The translations under genes and the position numbers were made by a program. Shown here piece by piece: positions 8,117 through 9,921 of a stretch of DNA of 9,921 nt. The first letter of the stretch is position 1. Every line of letters begins with the position of its first letter. The notes beneath the pieces were generated by a model. It saw only the letters and a program-made list of their open reading frames with translations, did not search any database and was not told the origin of the DNA. Source of the stretch: Planctomycetaceae bacterium (GTDB lineage: Bacteria; Planctomycetota; Planctomycetia; Planctomycetales; Planctomycetaceae); the NCBI GenBank assembly GCA_003445035.1, contig DLVV01000410.1, forward strand, positions 1 to 9,921, read 5' to 3'.

Positions 8117-8145
8117 CGATCTTACCCTGTTTATCACGGGGGCCG

Positions 8146-8173
8146 ATTGTATCTATCTTCCAATATCGGTCAA
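8146..8173 (-). promoter_or_regulatory. Sigma70-type promoter for the response regulator-kinase-antiporter operon
   Basis: On the minus strand a -35 box TTGACC (8168-8173) and a -10 box TACAAT (8146-8151) are separated by 16 bp; each differs from consensus in one position. The local sequence is AT-richer than its surroundings. It lies in the 266-bp spacer (7997-8262) after mnmG and points at the response regulator. Transcription would start near 8139, giving a leader of about 143 nt. I saw no convincing intrinsic terminator for mnmG in the rest of the spacer, so readthrough from mnmG is also possible. Confidence 0.6.
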
Positions 8174-8262
8174 TACCGACTCGCTCCTCCAACTTTCCCT
8201 GCCGTCAACATCGTCCGCGGGTTACCTAATCACCCATACCGGCATTCTCTAGCCCGAACGAC

Positions 8263-9921
8263 TCAGTCGGTTTCTACTTCGATCGGCTGCTGGATATGGA
8301 CCATCAGCAGTGCGAGATCGGCGGGGGTGATACCACTGATCCGGCCCGCCTGGCCAAGATTGGCGGGCCGAACCCGGCTGAGCTTCTCACGAGCCTCGTT
8401 GCGAAGCTGCGGGATGGCGTCGTAGTCGAACGTGGCAGCTATCGACACGTGTTCGACCTTCTGCTGTTGCCGTATCGAGGCCTCCTGGCGGCGGAGGTAG
8501 CCCGCATACTTGGTTTCAATCTCAACCTGGCGGGCAGCCCGCGGTTCGATCTCCGTTTCAGACAACTCAGCCGACAGGTCACACAACCCCGCCCAGTCGA
8601 TCTCGGGACGACGCAGGATCTCCTCCAGTGACTTGCCTCCTTGCCGGAGTGTGCGAATCCTGCTCTCGGCCGTCTTGATGGACGCCTCGTGGGCTTCGAG
8701 CTGCTCGATTCGGGTCGCTCCGACCAACCCGGCCTGATGAGCGACACGTGTCAAGCGGCGATCGGCGTTGTCGTGCCTCAGCAGCAGGCGATATTCGGCC
8801 CGCGACGTGAACATCCGGTAGGGTTCGTCCACGCCCCGTGTGACCAGGTCATCGATCAGGACACCCAGGTAGGCCTGGCTGCGGTCGAGCACCAGCGAGG
8901 GACGATCTGCCAGTCGCAGCGCGGCGTTGGCGCCGGCCAACAGCCCCTGCCCGGCCGCCTCCTCGTAGCCGGTGGTTCCATTGAGTTGGCCGGCAAAATA
9001 GAGTCCCTCGACTCGACGGGTTTGCAGCGTCGGGTCGAGTTGCGTGGGGGTGGCGAAGTCGTACTCGACCGCGTAGCCGTACCGCATGATCTCGGCTTCC
9101 TCGAGACCTCGTATCCCGTGAATCAACTCGTCCTGCACATCCCGTGGCAAGCTGGTCGAAATGCCGTTGCAGTAGATCTCATGAGTCCCCCAACCCTCGG
9201 GCTCAAGGAAGATCTGATGTCGGTCCTTCTCGGCAAACCGCACCACCTTGTCCTCAATCGACGGACAGTACCTGGGCCCGGTCGAATCGATCTGGCCGCT
9301 GTACATCGGAGCCCGGTGCAGATTGTCACGGATCAGTTGATGACCGCTTGAGGTCGTCTCGGTCAACCAGCAGCACAACTGTGGCCTGTCGATCGAGGTG
9401 GTCAGAAAGCTGAACGGCTGAGGCACCGGGTCGCCGGGTTGCTCTTCAAGCCGAGAGGTGTCGATTGTCCGCCCGTTGAGTCTCGGAGGGGTGCCCGTCT
9501 TGAACCGTTGGAGTTCGAAACCTAGCCGGTGCAGTTCATCCGAAAGGGTCCCAGTGGTACCTTCTCCGGCACGTCCACCGGCAGTGCGAGCCTCTCCGGT
9601 GTGCATCACCGCCTTGAGAAATGTCCCGGTGGTCACGATCACCGCTGCGGCTCGGTAGACCGCATCTCCGCGGACGCGAACTCCGGCAACGCGATCGTTT
9701 TCGACCACCAGCCCCTCTACGGTCTCCTGCCGCAGCACCAATTCCTGCTGGCTTTCGACCCGCAACTTCATTGCGAACTGATAAGCCTTCTTGTCGGCCT
9801 GAGCCCGGGGACTGTGCATCGCCGGTCCTTTGCCCCGGTTGAGCATGCGGAACTGCAGACCGGTCTCATCGATCACCTCTCCCATCGCCCCGCCCAGCGC
9901 GTCGATCTCGCGGACAATCTG
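8263..9921 (-). CDS. mnmG: tRNA uridine-5-carboxymethylaminomethyl modification enzyme MnmG/GidA (5' end outside window)
   Basis: FAD-dependent enzyme that, with the GTPase MnmE, installs the (carboxymethyl)aminomethyl group on wobble U34 of certain tRNAs in the cytoplasm. The frame stays open to the right edge: the first visible residues, QIVREIDALGGAMGEVIDE, align with the conserved region about 60-80 residues into MnmG, so roughly 60-65 N-terminal residues, including the FAD-binding GxGxxG motif, lie beyond the window. An apparent start at 9885 is only an internal Met. Visible landmarks are KGPAMHSPRAQAD, GRAGEGTTGTLSD, RFKTGTPPRLNGRTID and GPRYCPSIEDKVVRF, whose Cys (codon 9265-9267) corresponds to the conserved catalytic-region Cys277 of the E. 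coli protein. The C-terminal helical domain, ending near ISGITPADLALLMVHIQ, is complete. The TGA stop is at 8263-8265. The next gene on the same strand is the response regulator, 266 bp on. Confidence 0.97.
   Translation of the reverse strand, partial: QIVREIDALGGAMGEVIDETGLQFRMLNRGKGPAMHSPRAQADKKAYQFAMKLRVESQQELVLRQETVEGLVVENDRVAGVRVRGDAVYRAAAVIVTTGTFLKAVMHTGEARTAGGRAGEGTTGTLSDELHRLGFELQRFKTGTPPRLNGRTIDTSRLEEQPGDPVPQPFSFLTTSIDRPQLCCWLTETTSSGHQLIRDNLHRAPMYSGQIDSTGPRYCPSIEDKVVRFAEKDRHQIFLEPEGWGTHEIYCNGISTSLPRDVQDELIHGIRGLEEAEIMRYGYAVEYDFATPTQLDPTLQTRRVEGLYFAGQLNGTTGYEEAAGQGLLAGANAALRLADRPSLVLDRSQAYLGVLIDDLVTRGVDEPYRMFTSRAEYRLLLRHDNADRRLTRVAHQAGLVGATRIEQLEAHEASIKTAESRIRTLRQGGKSLEEILRRPEIDWAGLCDLSAELSETEIEPRAARQVEIETKYAGYLRRQEASIRQQQKVEHVSIAATFDYDAIPQLRNEAREKLSRVRPANLGQAGRISGITPADLALLMVHIQQPIEVETD

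Noticed and set aside
7997..8137. N-terminal extension of the response regulator to an ATG at 8137
   Set aside because: The extra 47 residues resemble no domain, the HTH starts right after 7996, and AAGGA is correctly placed for the ATG at 7996.
8220..8262. Intrinsic terminator after mnmG
   Set aside because: Only a 4-bp GGGT/ACCC pairing is visible, with no T-tract after it.

Overview
The window reads as ordinary chromosomal DNA from a GC-rich bacterium. Six genes fill almost all of it. There is no insertion sequence, phage gene, CRISPR array, rRNA or tRNA that I can support. The style of the AlaRS, the excisionase-type HTH fused to a receiver domain, the PDZ protease, and the mix of clear and absent Shine-Dalgarno sites suggest a member of the Planctomycetota. 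This is an inference from family resemblance; no rRNA or marker search was possible.

Layout. Plus strand: the 3' part of an HtrA/DegP-like serine protease with two PDZ domains (1-1074, cut by the left edge), then alaS, complete (1136-3757). Minus strand, read right to left: mnmG (8263-9921, 5' end cut by the right edge), a 266-bp spacer with a good sigma70-type promoter and a hairpin-rich leader, an HTH-receiver response regulator (7412-7996), a sensorless soluble histidine kinase (6683-7378), an NhaC-family Na+/H+ antiporter (4979-6625), a 183-bp spacer with stem-loops, and a dihydrodipicolinate synthase/N-acetylneuraminate lyase-family aldolase (3770-4795). alaS and the aldolase gene converge with 12 bp between their stop codons.

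How the genes may work together. The regulator, kinase and antiporter genes are closely spaced on one strand behind one visible promoter. They look like a transcription unit in which a cytosolic two-component pair could be linked to ion or pH homeostasis. The aldolase may be transcribed with them or separately. alaS and mnmG are housekeeping translation genes (tRNA charging and wobble-uridine modification).

Points most worth a second look: (1) the aldolase carries about 40 extra C-terminal residues, a Gly/Ser/Pro linker followed by an amphipathic helix, resembling the encapsulation peptides that target enzymes to bacterial microcompartments; (2) the response regulator has its DNA-binding domain in front of the receiver, the reverse of the usual order, and is paired with a kinase lacking a sensor; (3) a structured leader of about 140 nt lies between that operon's promoter and its first gene. 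I see no clear new multi-gene system here.
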